From Streptomyces sp. RerS4 (GTDB taxonomy: Bacteria > Actinomycetota > Actinomycetes > Streptomycetales > Streptomycetaceae): DNA of 64,000 bases. Under the pieces are notes generated by a model. That model saw only the letters and a program-made list of their open reading frames with translations, did not search any database and was not told where the DNA came from. Shown here in pieces: positions 36,965 to 45,798 of the stretch. The DNA is taken from assembly GCF_023515955.1 (NCBI RefSeq), contig NZ_CP097322.1:6496501-6560500 (forward strand), given 5' to 3'. The first letter of the stretch is position 1. Every line of letters starts with the position of its first letter. The translations under genes were made by a program, and so were the position numbers.

Positions 36965-39508
36965 ATGAGACGCGGAAAGCTCCGGATCTACCTCGGCTCG
37001 GCACCGGGCGTCGGCAAGACGTACGCGATGCTCTCCGAGGCGCACCGCAGGATCGAGCGGGGCACCGATTGCGTCGTCGGCTTCGTCGAGCACCACCGCC
37101 GGCCGCGCACCGAGGTGATGCTGCACGGCCTCGAGATGATCCCGCGCCGGGAAATCGCGTACCGCGACAGCACCTTCGCGGAGATGGACGTCGACGCGAT
37201 CCTCGCCCGGCGCCCCGTGGTGGCACTCGTGGACGAGCTCGCGCACACCAACATCCCCGGCTCGCGCAACGCCAAGCGCTGGCAGGACGTCGAGGAACTC
37301 CTCCAGGCCGGCATCGACGTCGTCACCACCGTCAACATCCAGCACCTGGAGTCCCTCGGCGACGTCGTGGAGACCATCACCGGCGTCCGCCAGCGCGAAA
37401 CGGTGCCGGACGAGGTGGTGCGGCGCGCGGACCAGATCGAGCTGGTCGACATGTCCCCGCAGGCGCTGCGCCGGCGGATGGCGCACGGCAACATCTACAA
37501 GCCGGACAAGGTCGACGCGGCCCTCTCGAACTACTTCCGTCCCGGGAACCTCACCGCGCTGCGCGAGCTGGCCCTGCTGTGGACCGCGGACCGGGTGGAC
37601 GAGTACCTCCGGGAGTACCGAGGCGAGCACAACATCCGCTCCACGTGGCAGGCCCGCGAGCGGATCGTCGTGGGCCTGACCGGGGGGCCTGAAGGCCGTA
37701 CGCTCATCCGCCGCGCCGCCCGTCTCGCGGAGAAGGGCGCGGGCGGTGAGGTGCTCGCGGTCTACATCGCGGCCAGCGACGGCCTCTCCTCCGCCTCCCC
37801 GAAGGAACTGGCCGTCCAGCGCACCCTGGTCGAGGATCTCGGCGGCACCTTCCATCACGTCATAGGCGACGACATCCCGCACGCCTTGCTGGAGTTCGCA
37901 CGGGGTGTGAACGCCACCCAGATCGTCCTCGGCGTCAGCCGCCGCAGGCCCTGGCAGTACGTCTTCGGGCGTGGCGTCAGCTCCACCGTGGCCGTCGAGT
38001 CCGGTCCCGACCTCGACGTCCACATGGTCACCCACGACGCAGCGGCCAAGGGCCGCGGCCTGCCGATCGCGCGCGGTGCCCGGCTGGGCCGGTCGCGCCG
38101 CATCTGGGGCTGGCTGACCGGCGTCGTCGGCCCTGCCCTGCTCACGCTGCTGCTCAGCCAGGTCGTACCCGACCTCGGGCTCGCGAACGACATGTTGCTG
38201 TTCCTGACCTTCACCGTCGCCGCCGCCCTTCTCGGCGGGCTGCTGCCCGCCCTCGCATCGGCCGCCGTCGGCTCCCTTTTGCTGAACTACTTCTTCACAC
38301 ACCCGCTCCACCAGCTCACCATCTCCGATCCGCGCAACATCGTCGCCATCTCGATCTTCGTCGGCGTGGCCGTGTCGGTGGCCTCCGTCGTGGACCTGGC
38401 CGCCCGCCGCACCCACCAGGCCGCCCGGCTCCGTGCCGAATCCGAGATCCTCTCCTTCCTCGCCGGCAGCGTCCTGCGCGGCGAGAACTCCCTCGACGCG
38501 CTCCTCGAACGTCTCCGCGAGACCTTCGCCATGCAGTCCGTCGCCCTCCTGGAGCGCGCCGGCGAAGTCGAGCCCTGGACCACGGCCGCCTCCGTCGGCA
38601 ACCACCCGGTCACGCGTCCCGAGGACGCCGATGTCGACATGCCGATCGGCGAGAACATGGCCCTGGCCCTCTCCGGGCGGGTCCTGCCGGCTGAGGACCG
38701 GCGCGTGCTCGGAGCCTTCGCCGCCCAGGCAGCTGTCGTGCTCGACCGCCAGCGCCTCGTCGACGAAGCGGGCAAGGCCCGCGAACTCGCCGAGGGCAAC
38801 CGCATTCGTACGGCCCTGCTCGCCGCGGTCAGCCACGACCTGCGCACACCGCTCGCCGGGATCAAGGCCTCCGTCACCTCGCTCCGCTCCGACGACGTCG
38901 AATGGTCCGAGGAGGACAAGGCCGAACTCCTGGAGGGCATCGAGGACGGCGCCGACCGCCTCGCCGCGCTCATCGGCAACCTGCTGGACATGTCCCGCCT
39001 GAACACCGGTGTCGTCGTCCCGCTGATCCGCGAGACCGACCTCGACGAGGTCGTCCCGATGGCCCTGGGCGGCGTACCCGATGACAGCGTGGAACTGGAC
39101 ATCCCCGAGACCCTCCCGATGGTCGCCGTCGACCGCGGCCTCCTCGAACGCGTCGTGGCCAACGTCGTCGAGAACGCCGTCAAGTACAGCCCGGACGGAC
39201 AGCCCGTCCACGTCTCCGCCAGCTCCCTGCACGACCGCGTCGAGCTCCGGGTCGTCGACCGCGGCCCCGGCGTCCCCGACGAGGCCAAGGACCGCATCTT
39301 CGAACCCTTCCAGCGGCACGGCGACGCCCCGCGCGGAGCAGGAGTCGGCCTCGGACTCGCGGTCGCCCGAGGCTTCACGGAGGCCATCGGCGGCACCCTC
39401 ACCGCCGAGGACACCCCCGGCGGCGGCCTCACCATGGTCCTCACCCTGCTCACCACCGGAGACACCCCTCTCGTTCCCCCGGAGCTACCGTCCTCGGCAA
39501 TCACCTAG
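36965..39508 (+). CDS. kdpD: KdpD, osmo/potassium sensor histidine kinase
   Basis: 847 residues. The N-terminal KdpD domain has its P-loop GSAPGVGKT at 11-19 and DELAHTNIPGSRNAKRWQDV. A Usp-like domain follows (ERIVVGLTGGPEGRTLIRRA), then DUF4118 with four helices, a GAF-like region, the HisKA motif VSHDLRTPLAG with His624, and HATPase N and G boxes (NVVENAVKYSP, RDxGxGVP-like DRGPGVP, GVGLGLAVARGF). It phosphorylates KdpE. The start is ATG 36965. Confidence 0.95.
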   Translation: MRRGKLRIYLGSAPGVGKTYAMLSEAHRRIERGTDCVVGFVEHHRRPRTEVMLHGLEMIPRREIAYRDSTFAEMDVDAILARRPVVALVDELAHTNIPGSRNAKRWQDVEELLQAGIDVVTTVNIQHLESLGDVVETITGVRQRETVPDEVVRRADQIELVDMSPQALRRRMAHGNIYKPDKVDAALSNYFRPGNLTALRELALLWTADRVDEYLREYRGEHNIRSTWQARERIVVGLTGGPEGRTLIRRAARLAEKGAGGEVLAVYIAASDGLSSASPKELAVQRTLVEDLGGTFHHVIGDDIPHALLEFARGVNATQIVLGVSRRRPWQYVFGRGVSSTVAVESGPDLDVHMVTHDAAAKGRGLPIARGARLGRSRRIWGWLTGVVGPALLTLLLSQVVPDLGLANDMLLFLTFTVAAALLGGLLPALASAAVGSLLLNYFFTHPLHQLTISDPRNIVAISIFVGVAVSVASVVDLAARRTHQAARLRAESEILSFLAGSVLRGENSLDALLERLRETFAMQSVALLERAGEVEPWTTAASVGNHPVTRPEDADVDMPIGENMALALSGRVLPAEDRRVLGAFAAQAAVVLDRQRLVDEAGKARELAEGNRIRTALLAAVSHDLRTPLAGIKASVTSLRSDDVEWSEEDKAELLEGIEDGADRLAALIGNLLDMSRLNTGVVVPLIRETDLDEVVPMALGGVPDDSVELDIPETLPMVAVDRGLLERVVANVVENAVKYSPDGQPVHVSASSLHDRVELRVVDRGPGVPDEAKDRIFEPFQRHGDAPRGAGVGLGLAVARGFTEAIGGTLTAEDTPGGGLTMVLTLLTTGDTPLVPPELPSSAIT

Positions 39509-39510
39509 GT

Positions 39511-39532
39511 CGCGGCGGTGCCGGACGCCGCG
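39511..39532 (+). terminator. Short hairpin after kdpD
   Basis: CGCGGCG (39511-39517) and CGCCGCG (39526-39532) form a 7-base stem two bases after the kdpD stop, with an eight-base loop and no U-tract. A modest terminator or end-of-message stabiliser. Confidence 0.45.
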
Positions 39533-39559
39533 AGCCCGGCATGATCCACAAGACACGGC

Positions 39560-39850
39560 CTAAGGGCGAAAGCCCGCCGGCGTCGCGCCGCCTGCCCGGC
39601 CTCCCCGGCGGCACGACCCGGGCGTCGCCCAGCTCAGCGGTCACGCCCTCGATGGCCGCCGACTGGGTGACGTGCTTGGGGACGGGGTCCACGACGTGCA
39701 CTGAGCACGCGGGCCGGAGCTGGCGGCGGAGTAACTCGCGGGTGCGCGTGAACTCCAGGGCGCCTGTGGCGGTGGTCCGCAGTCGGCAGCTTCGTCGGAC
39801 CGGGTGTGGAAGTCGATGATCTCCGGGCGTACAGCGGGGTTGCTCGTCAT
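39560..39850 (-). pseudogene. SAM-dependent methyltransferase remnant
   Basis: The minus strand starts MTSNPAVRPEIIDFHTRSDE at 39850 and, after a frame change, reads LEFTRTRELLRRQLRPACSV, then HVVDPVPKHVTQSA and GVTAELGDARVVPPG. These are the helix before motif I, the motif II acidic strand and the region before motif III of small class I methyltransferases. Motif I (the glycine-rich loop) has been deleted between RPA and CSVHVVDP. The rest of the protein is absent. Confidence 0.6.
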
Positions 39851-40231
39851 CGGGGAGTCTTCGTTGAGAGGGGCTGTCGGTGTCGGCAGGGTAGGGAGGC
39901 AAAGAAGTGATCACCCTGAATTTCGGAGCCCTGCGAAGGTCCGACCCCCCACCCGCCACGGCGGCGTCCGCGTCCTTCTGACCAGGGGAGGTCACGCTGT
40001 CAGTCCTGGGTGCGAGGCGGTGGAGCTCCGGCTGCGGGCTCCCCATGCCCTGTCCGCTGGAGCGTGAGCGTGTGCCGCGTCGGCACCTTGACGCGGGCGG
40101 CTTGGCGTCATGCCGCTTCCTGCGCCTCGAAGTGCCTGACGCGGTGCGCTCGGCGTACTGGACGCGCGCTTCCGACGCGCTGCTTCGATCTCGTCGATAC
40201 GTCTGAGGGGCGCCCGGAGACGAGGGTTCGG

Positions 40232-40411
40232 TCAGACACTCACCGGTTCAGGGACCGGGGAGGCGGTGTGAGCGAGGCCGGCTAGGTAGCCCTCGTCGTC
40301 GAGATCGAGCAGGCCGGTGACGAGTTCGGGGCTGCCGAGACTGGCTTGCCCTCGTGGAGTGAGCGGCCTGGTCGGTACAGACGCGGCGAAGGCCGTCGCG
40401 GGTGGGCGCAT
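40232..40411 (-). CDS. Possible 59-residue ORF overlapping the 3' end of the acyltransferase gene
   Basis: ATG 40411 opens a frame that reads LTPRGQASLGSPELVTGLLD, then LDDEGYLAGLAHTASPVPEP. This acidic, leucine-spaced sequence looks more natural than the Arg/Ser/Pro-rich end of the overlapping frame of the large gene. It could be a small separate protein, or the true C-terminus of the large protein joined through one missing base. No clear ribosome site. Confidence 0.3.
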   Translation of the reverse strand: MRPPATAFAASVPTRPLTPRGQASLGSPELVTGLLDLDDEGYLAGLAHTASPVPEPVSV

Positions 40412-42972
40412 GCGTGTGTCAGGCGTGTGATGAAGGCTGCGTAGGCGATGCCGAACAGGAGTGAGGCGAGGAAGGCCAGGTGCCGGGAGAATCCTTCGAG
40501 CAGGGGGAAGATCTGCCAGTGCGTCAGGTAGATGTAGAGGGAGCTGGATGCGAGCAGGCCGGCCAGCTGGTTGATCCGCTCCCGACTGGGGAGGCTGGGC
40601 ACCCACACGAGGAGGGTGAACGAGGCGATGACGATCACCTCCCGTATGTAGTCTCCGGAGAAGAAGCCGGGCACGGTGGTCAGTGCCGCCGCGCTGACAA
40701 CCAGGCGCTGGCGTGTGGTGCGCGCTTTCGCCGCCGCCCAGCCGAGGGCGAACAGCCAGAAGACGGTGACGGCGTCCGGCATCCGGGTACGGTCGGGGAG
40801 GCCGAGCAGGTCGTAGCGGGTGAGCAGTCCCAGCGCCGCGATCGCCAGGGGGAGGCCGTAGGGGAATCTGCGCTCCAGCCTGTCCACGGCGGGCAGGCCC
40901 ACCAGGGCGATGGCGGCGATCAGTATGTATACCAGCGCCTCGATGAACCAGAAGTGCATGCCGGTCTTGTGGTCGTCGGGCCCCAGGACGCCGTCGAGCA
41001 GCAGGAGGTTGGCCCAGGTGTAGTCGTCCGAGAAGAGGAGGGCGAAGCCGATCCAGGCCATGCTCGGCAGTGCCACTCGCGCGATGCCGGTCCTGATGCG
41101 ACGTACGCGGACGCGGCGCTCGGCGGTGGTGAGGTGGAAGCGGGCGAAGTTGTAACCGGCGAGGGCGAGCAGCAGGTGTGCTCCGCCCTTGATCCCGAAC
41201 ACGTGGATGTGTGAGCCCACGATGCAGAAGATCGCCATCGCGCGCAGGGCCACGCTGGTCTCCAGGGACCGCCTGCCGGGGGCGGCTACCCGTTCGGGAG
41301 TCAGGAGGTCGCGGATGGGTGTCGTGTGCCAGTCGGCGGGGAGGCGGCCGAGGCGCTCTTCCAGGTGGAGCGACATCTCGACGTAGGACAGCGAGTCGCC
41401 GCCCAGGCTGACGAAGGAACTGTCCGGCGTCACGTCCGGCCGGTCGAGGATGCGTGCGTACAGACGGCAGAGGTCGTCCTCTGCACCGGTGCCGGACTCC
41501 CGTTCTTCCACGTTCGTAGTGGTGGCGGTGTCTGCCGCCCCCGTCGCGGCGTCCTGCCGACCGAGTACGCGCACCGCGCGGTAGTCGGGCTTGCCGCTGG
41601 GCAGGCGGGGGAGGTCGGCAAGCAGGTGGACCCGGACCGCGGGGGCGGGCAGGCCGCACTCGCCCGTCACCAGCCTTCGTATCCGCCGGACTTCGGGGTC
41701 GTGCGCGCCGACCGCGCCGACCGCGACGATGGCGAGCGCGTCGTCGTCGCCGGTGCACAGAGCGGTGACGCCGTGCCGGGCGAGCATCGACTCGACCTGC
41801 GCGGGGTCGATCCGCAGCCCGAGGATCTTCACGAACCGGCCGCGCCGCCCGATGATTTCGTAGACGCCGTCGGGTGTGAGGCGGGCGATGTCACCCGTCC
41901 GCAGCTCATCGACGGTCCGGCCGAGTCGGAGGTCGTGCGGTGTGTGCGCGTAGCCGAGCATGACGTTGGGGCCCGAGTACACCAGTTCCCCGGTGTTCTC
42001 CTCGGGGTGTTCCGGCAGGCGCCGAAGGCGGAACGAGCCGCCGGGGATGGGGATTCCGGCCGCCTCGGGATGGGTCTCGGCGAGGTGGGGCGGCAGGTAG
42101 GCCATGCGGGCGGTCGCCTCGGTCTGGCCGTACATCACGAACAGGTCCCAGCCGGCGTCGCGTCCGAGTGCGGCGTAGCGCTCGACCTGCCGGGGTGCCA
42201 TCCGGCCTCCGGCCTGGGTGACGTACCGCAGGTGGGGCAGGTCCATGTCCGCGAAGCCGACCCGGTCGAGGAGGTCGAAGGTGTACGGGACGCCCGCGAA
42301 GGTGGTCCCGCGGGCGGTGCGGAACAGCTCCCAGAAGCGACTGTCGGCGACCGAGAGGTCGGTGAGGATCAGTGCGGCGCCGCGCAGCAGGTGGCTGTGG
42401 ACGACGGACAGGCCGTAGCAGTAGTGCAGGGGCAGTGTGGTGGCCGCCCGATCGGTGTCCCGGATGTCCAGGTACTGGGCGATCGAGGCGGCGTTGGCCT
42501 GGATGTTGTCGTGCGACAGCCGGACGAGTTTCGGTGATCCGGTCGAGCCGGAGGTGCTCAGGAGCAACGCGAGATCGGGGTGCAGTGTGTGGGCCGAGAC
42601 CGCGCGCCGTTCCTGGATCGTCCACTGTGCCCCGTCGGGCCGCGCCACCACGTCCGGGTCGTAGGCGTCGATGAGGGACTGAACGGCCTCGGGATGGTCG
42701 CCGGGCACGAGCAGGACGGGGTGCCCGGCGGCCAGGGCGGCGAGGTGGACGACGAGCGCGTCGAGGGTGTTGGCGCCGACCAGCAGGATCAGACGCCGTT
42801 CCGGGCCCAGGCGGTGGACCGTCTCGGCGACCCGGGCGGCGAGGGCGCGGAAGGTCACCGTGCCGTCGGCCATCACGACCGCGGTGCGGTCGCCGTGGGC
42901 CGCGAGGCCGCGCGCGAACGGAACGGTCCTGGTGCCGGGGAGCAGGTCGGAGGGGGCTGTCACGAGGCGCAT
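40282..42972 (-). CDS. Adenylation - acyl carrier - membrane acyltransferase-3 fusion
   Basis: 896 residues. An AMP-binding domain (1-470) shows STSGSTGSPKLV at 139-150, YGQTEATARM at 281-290, GRRGRFVKILGLRIDPAQVE at 376-394 and the catalytic Lys461 in LPSGKPDYRA. A carrier domain (500-560) has its phosphopantetheine Ser527 in SLGGDSLSYVEMS. From about 572 an acyltransferase-3 membrane domain follows: RAMAIFCIVGSHIHVFG (Arg577, His588), ALAGYNFARF, MHFWFIEALVYI and about ten helices. The protein should activate a carboxylic acid, hold it as a thioester and pass it to an acceptor at the membrane. An iron-box-like element abuts its ATG and a ferric transporter is divergent. Substrate and acceptor are unknown. 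Confidence 0.88.
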   Translation of the reverse strand: MRLVTAPSDLLPGTRTVPFARGLAAHGDRTAVVMADGTVTFRALAARVAETVHRLGPERRLILLVGANTLDALVVHLAALAAGHPVLLVPGDHPEAVQSLIDAYDPDVVARPDGAQWTIQERRAVSAHTLHPDLALLLSTSGSTGSPKLVRLSHDNIQANAASIAQYLDIRDTDRAATTLPLHYCYGLSVVHSHLLRGAALILTDLSVADSRFWELFRTARGTTFAGVPYTFDLLDRVGFADMDLPHLRYVTQAGGRMAPRQVERYAALGRDAGWDLFVMYGQTEATARMAYLPPHLAETHPEAAGIPIPGGSFRLRRLPEHPEENTGELVYSGPNVMLGYAHTPHDLRLGRTVDELRTGDIARLTPDGVYEIIGRRGRFVKILGLRIDPAQVESMLARHGVTALCTGDDDALAIVAVGAVGAHDPEVRRIRRLVTGECGLPAPAVRVHLLADLPRLPSGKPDYRAVRVLGRQDAATGAADTATTTNVEERESGTGAEDDLCRLYARILDRPDVTPDSSFVSLGGDSLSYVEMSLHLEERLGRLPADWHTTPIRDLLTPERVAAPGRRSLETSVALRAMAIFCIVGSHIHVFGIKGGAHLLLALAGYNFARFHLTTAERRVRVRRIRTGIARVALPSMAWIGFALLFSDDYTWANLLLLDGVLGPDDHKTGMHFWFIEALVYILIAAIALVGLPAVDRLERRFPYGLPLAIAALGLLTRYDLLGLPDRTRMPDAVTVFWLFALGWAAAKARTTRQRLVVSAAALTTVPGFFSGDYIREVIVIASFTLLVWVPSLPSRERINQLAGLLASSSLYIYLTHWQIFPLLEGFSRHLAFLASLLFGIAYAAFITRLTHACAHPRRPSPRLYRPGRSLHEGKPVSAAPNSSPACSISTTRAT

Positions 42973-42973
42973 C

Positions 42974-42992
42974 TTAGGAAAGGCTCACCTGG
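42974..42992 (-). promoter_or_regulatory. Iron-box-like element at the start of the acyltransferase gene
   Basis: TTAGGAAAGGCTCACCTGG matches 14 of 19 positions of the IdeR/DmdR consensus TTAGGTTAGGCTAACCTAA. It begins one base upstream of the ATG at 42972, so binding would block initiation of a very short-leadered transcript. Confidence 0.6.
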
Positions 42993-43104
42993 CTGGATAG
43001 TCACAGAGGCGTCACGGTCTGCCCAATGAAGATCAACAGTGAGTCGCGGTGTAGGGTCGGCTCCGCCGCCGACCGGCGCGGCTGAATTGTTGTGTACGCC
43101 ACTC

Positions 43105-43133
43105 TTGACCTTTAGGTTAGCTTTACCTTAGTT
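43105..43133 (+). promoter_or_regulatory. fbp promoter with IdeR/DmdR iron box (43112-43130)
   Basis: TTGACC at 43105-43110 and TTAGTT at 43128-43133 are 17 bases apart. The iron box TTAGGTTAGCTTTACCTTA fills the spacer at 43112-43130. Such boxes bind the Fe2+-loaded DtxR-family repressor DmdR1 and shut off iron uptake genes when iron is plentiful. The fbp start codon is 47 bases further on. Confidence 0.85.
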
Positions 43134-43176
43134 ATGTGGCGTTCGACTTCTCCGCTGCACCTCAGGAAGGCTTTCC

Positions 43177-44196
43177 ATGCGACGCCCCTTGGCCCGACGC
43201 CTGACCGCGATCTTCGCGGCGGCACTCCTCCTTCCCGCGGTGGCCGCTTGTGGTGTCGACGAGGACGATGCGGGGCTCGTGATCTATTCGGGCCGCAACG
43301 AGAAGCTGGTCAAGCCGCTCCTGGACGAACTCGAGAAGGCTGTGGGGACCACCGTCGCCGTCCGTTACGGCGAGAGCGCGGAGCTCGCCGCCCAGATCCA
43401 GGAGGAGGGCGGCAAGACCAAGGCCGGCCTGTTCTTCTCCCAGGACGCCGGCGCGCTGGGCGCGCTCTCCGGCAAGGGCCTGCTGGAAAAGCTGCCGCAG
43501 GGATCGCTCGACAAGGTGGACCCGGCGTTCCGCGGCGGCGCGGGTGACTGGGTGGGCACCTCCGGGCGCGTCCGCGTCCTCGCGTACAACCCCGGCCAGG
43601 TCTCCACGGTCCCGGACAGCGTCCACGACCTCGTGAAGCCCGAGTGGAAGGGCAAGATCGGCTACGTCCCGACCAACGCCTCCTTCCAGGCGTTCGTCAC
43701 CGGCATGCGCGTCCTGGAGGGCGAGGACGCCACCCGCGCCTGGCTGAAGGGCCTCAAGGCCAACGAGCCCAAGGTCTACGACAACAACCTCAAGGTGCTC
43801 GAAGGCGTCGGCAAGGGCGAGGTCTCGCTCGGCCTGGTCAACCACTACTACTGGTACGAGCAGGTCGCCGAGAAGGGCGAGGACAAGGTCAAGTCGAAGA
43901 TCCACTTCCTTCGCGGCGGTGACCCGGGCGGTCTCGTCAACACGGCCGGCGTCGGCATCGTCAAGGGCAGCGACCAGGCCGCCGCCGCCCGGAAGGCCGT
44001 CGACTTCCTGCTCTCGGAGAAGGCGCAGAAGTACTTCGCCGAGGACACCAAGGAGTACCCGCTGGCGGCAGGCGTGACCAGCACGGTCAAGGATCTGCCC
44101 CCGCTGGCCTCCCTGGACGCCCCCAAGATCGACCTCGGCAAGCTGGAATCGCTTCAGGAGACCCTGAAGATGCTCCAGGACGTCGGGATGGTCTGA
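43177..44196 (+). CDS. fbpA: Ferric iron ABC transporter binding lipoprotein (FbpA/FutA-like)
   Basis: 339 residues. Lipobox AVAAC at Cys25, then the iron-binding transferrin-like fold: LVIYSGRNEKLVKPLLDELE, VAVRYGESAELAAQIQEEGG, KAGLFFSQDAGALGAL and GLVNHYYWYEQVAE, whose tyrosines are the iron ligands of this family. ATG 43177 follows AGGAAGG. It captures Fe3+, free or chelated, and delivers it to the permease. First gene of the iron-box-controlled operon. Confidence 0.92.
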   Translation: MRRPLARRLTAIFAAALLLPAVAACGVDEDDAGLVIYSGRNEKLVKPLLDELEKAVGTTVAVRYGESAELAAQIQEEGGKTKAGLFFSQDAGALGALSGKGLLEKLPQGSLDKVDPAFRGGAGDWVGTSGRVRVLAYNPGQVSTVPDSVHDLVKPEWKGKIGYVPTNASFQAFVTGMRVLEGEDATRAWLKGLKANEPKVYDNNLKVLEGVGKGEVSLGLVNHYYWYEQVAEKGEDKVKSKIHFLRGGDPGGLVNTAGVGIVKGSDQAAAARKAVDFLLSEKAQKYFAEDTKEYPLAAGVTSTVKDLPPLASLDAPKIDLGKLESLQETLKMLQDVGMV

Positions 44197-44202
44197 GCCG
44201 AC

Positions 44203-45798
44203 ATGCCTGCCACGGATCCCGGCGCGCCGACGGATCCCGCCACCGCCCCCCGCCCGGCCGGTACCACCACACCGGCCGGGCGGGGGCGTGCCGGGGGCCG
44301 GCCGCCCGCCGTCCTGCTGATGTCCGCGACCCTCGCCGCGCTGTTCGCGCTGCTGCCGCTCGGCTACCTCGCCGTCCGCTCCCTGGAACGCGGACCCGCC
44401 TTCGCCCGGGACGTCATCGCCACCGAGCGCACCGCCCAACTCCTCGGCCACAGCCTGATGCTGGCCGCCGTGGTCGTCGCCGCCTGCCTCCTGCTGGGCG
44501 TGTCCCTGGCCTGGCTGACCGTACGGACCGACCTGCCCGGCGCCCGCGCCTGGTCGGTGCTGACGACGCTGCCCCTCGCCGTGCCCAGCTACGTCGCCGC
44601 CTTCACCTGGCTGTCCGCCCTCCCGGACCTCGCCGGCTTCGGCGGCGCGGCGCTCGCCCTCACCCTGGTGAGCTTCCCGTACGTCTACCTGCCGGTCGCC
44701 GCGGCGCTGCGCGGCACCGATCCGGCCCAGGAAGAGGTCTCCCGCTCCCTCGGCCACGGCGCGCTGCGGACCTTCCTGCGGGTCACCCTGCCGCAGCTCC
44801 GCCCGGCTGCCGCCGGCGGCGCCGTACTCGTCGCGCTGTACGTGTTCTCCGACTTCGGCGCGGTGTCGCTGATGCGGTACGACACCTTCACCCGCGGCAT
44901 CTACACCTCCTACCGGGCCGGCTTCGACCGCACCCCGGCCGCCGCCCTGAGCGTCGTTCTCGTGGTCGCGACCATCGCGCTGGTCGCCGCCGAGGCACGG
45001 ACCCGCGGCCGGGCCGGGCACGCCCGCACCGGCACCGGAACCGTGCGACCCGCGCCGCCGGTGCCGCTGGGCCGGTGGCGGGTGCCCGCACTGGCCTGCT
45101 GCGGGGCGGTCTGCGCCGTCGCCGTCGTGACACCGCTGGCCACGCTCGGCTACTGGCTCGCCGTCGGCAACTCCGCGACGTGGGACCCCGCCACCCTCTC
45201 CGACACCGCGCTCACCACCCTCGGCGTCGCCGCCGGCGGCGCCGCGCTCACCACCCTCCTCGCCCTGCCGGTCGGCGTCCTCGCCGCACGCCACCGCGGC
45301 CGCACGGCGCACCTGCTGGAGCAGGCGGCGTACGCCGGCCACGCCCTCCCCGGCATCACCGTCGCCCTGTCCCTGGTCTTCTTCGCGGTCCGCTACGCCG
45401 AACCGCTCTACCAGGAACTCCCGCTCCTGATCTGCGCGTACGCCGTCCTCTTCCTGCCGGTGTCGGTGGCCGCCACCCGAGCGGCCGTACTGCAATCACC
45501 ACCGGTGCTGGAGGACGTCGCCCGCTCACTGGGCCGCGGACCACTGCAGGTGCTGCGCGAGGTGACGGTGCCGCTGGCCGCCCCCGGTGTCGCCGCCGGA
45601 GCCGCACTCACCTTCGTGGTCTGCATGAAGGAGCTCCCCGCGACGCTCGTGCTGCGGCCCACCGGCATGGACACCCTGGCCACCCGGCTGTGGACGGAGA
45701 CCGGCACCGGATCGTTCGCCGCCGCCGCGCCGTACGCCGCCGCGCTGATCCTGCTGGCCGCCGTACCGTCGTACATCCTCGGAAGGCACCGCACATGA
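44203..45798 (+). CDS. fbpB: Ferric iron ABC transporter permease (FbpB-like)
   Basis: 531 residues with twelve helices in two halves. Each half carries the permease loop for ATPase contact: EEVSRSLGHGALRTFLRVTL and EDVARSLGRGPLQVLREVTV, followed by PQLRPAAAGG and PLAAPGVAAG. This duplicated form is typical of FbpB/CysW-type Fe3+ permeases. A Pro/Thr/Ala-rich stretch of about 25 residues opens the protein. The stop overlaps the ATPase ATG (ATGA). Confidence 0.92.
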   Translation: MPATDPGAPTDPATAPRPAGTTTPAGRGRAGGRPPAVLLMSATLAALFALLPLGYLAVRSLERGPAFARDVIATERTAQLLGHSLMLAAVVVAACLLLGVSLAWLTVRTDLPGARAWSVLTTLPLAVPSYVAAFTWLSALPDLAGFGGAALALTLVSFPYVYLPVAAALRGTDPAQEEVSRSLGHGALRTFLRVTLPQLRPAAAGGAVLVALYVFSDFGAVSLMRYDTFTRGIYTSYRAGFDRTPAAALSVVLVVATIALVAAEARTRGRAGHARTGTGTVRPAPPVPLGRWRVPALACCGAVCAVAVVTPLATLGYWLAVGNSATWDPATLSDTALTTLGVAAGGAALTTLLALPVGVLAARHRGRTAHLLEQAAYAGHALPGITVALSLVFFAVRYAEPLYQELPLLICAYAVLFLPVSVAATRAAVLQSPPVLEDVARSLGRGPLQVLREVTVPLAAPGVAAGAALTFVVCMKELPATLVLRPTGMDTLATRLWTETGTGSFAAAAPYAAALILLAAVPSYILGRHRT

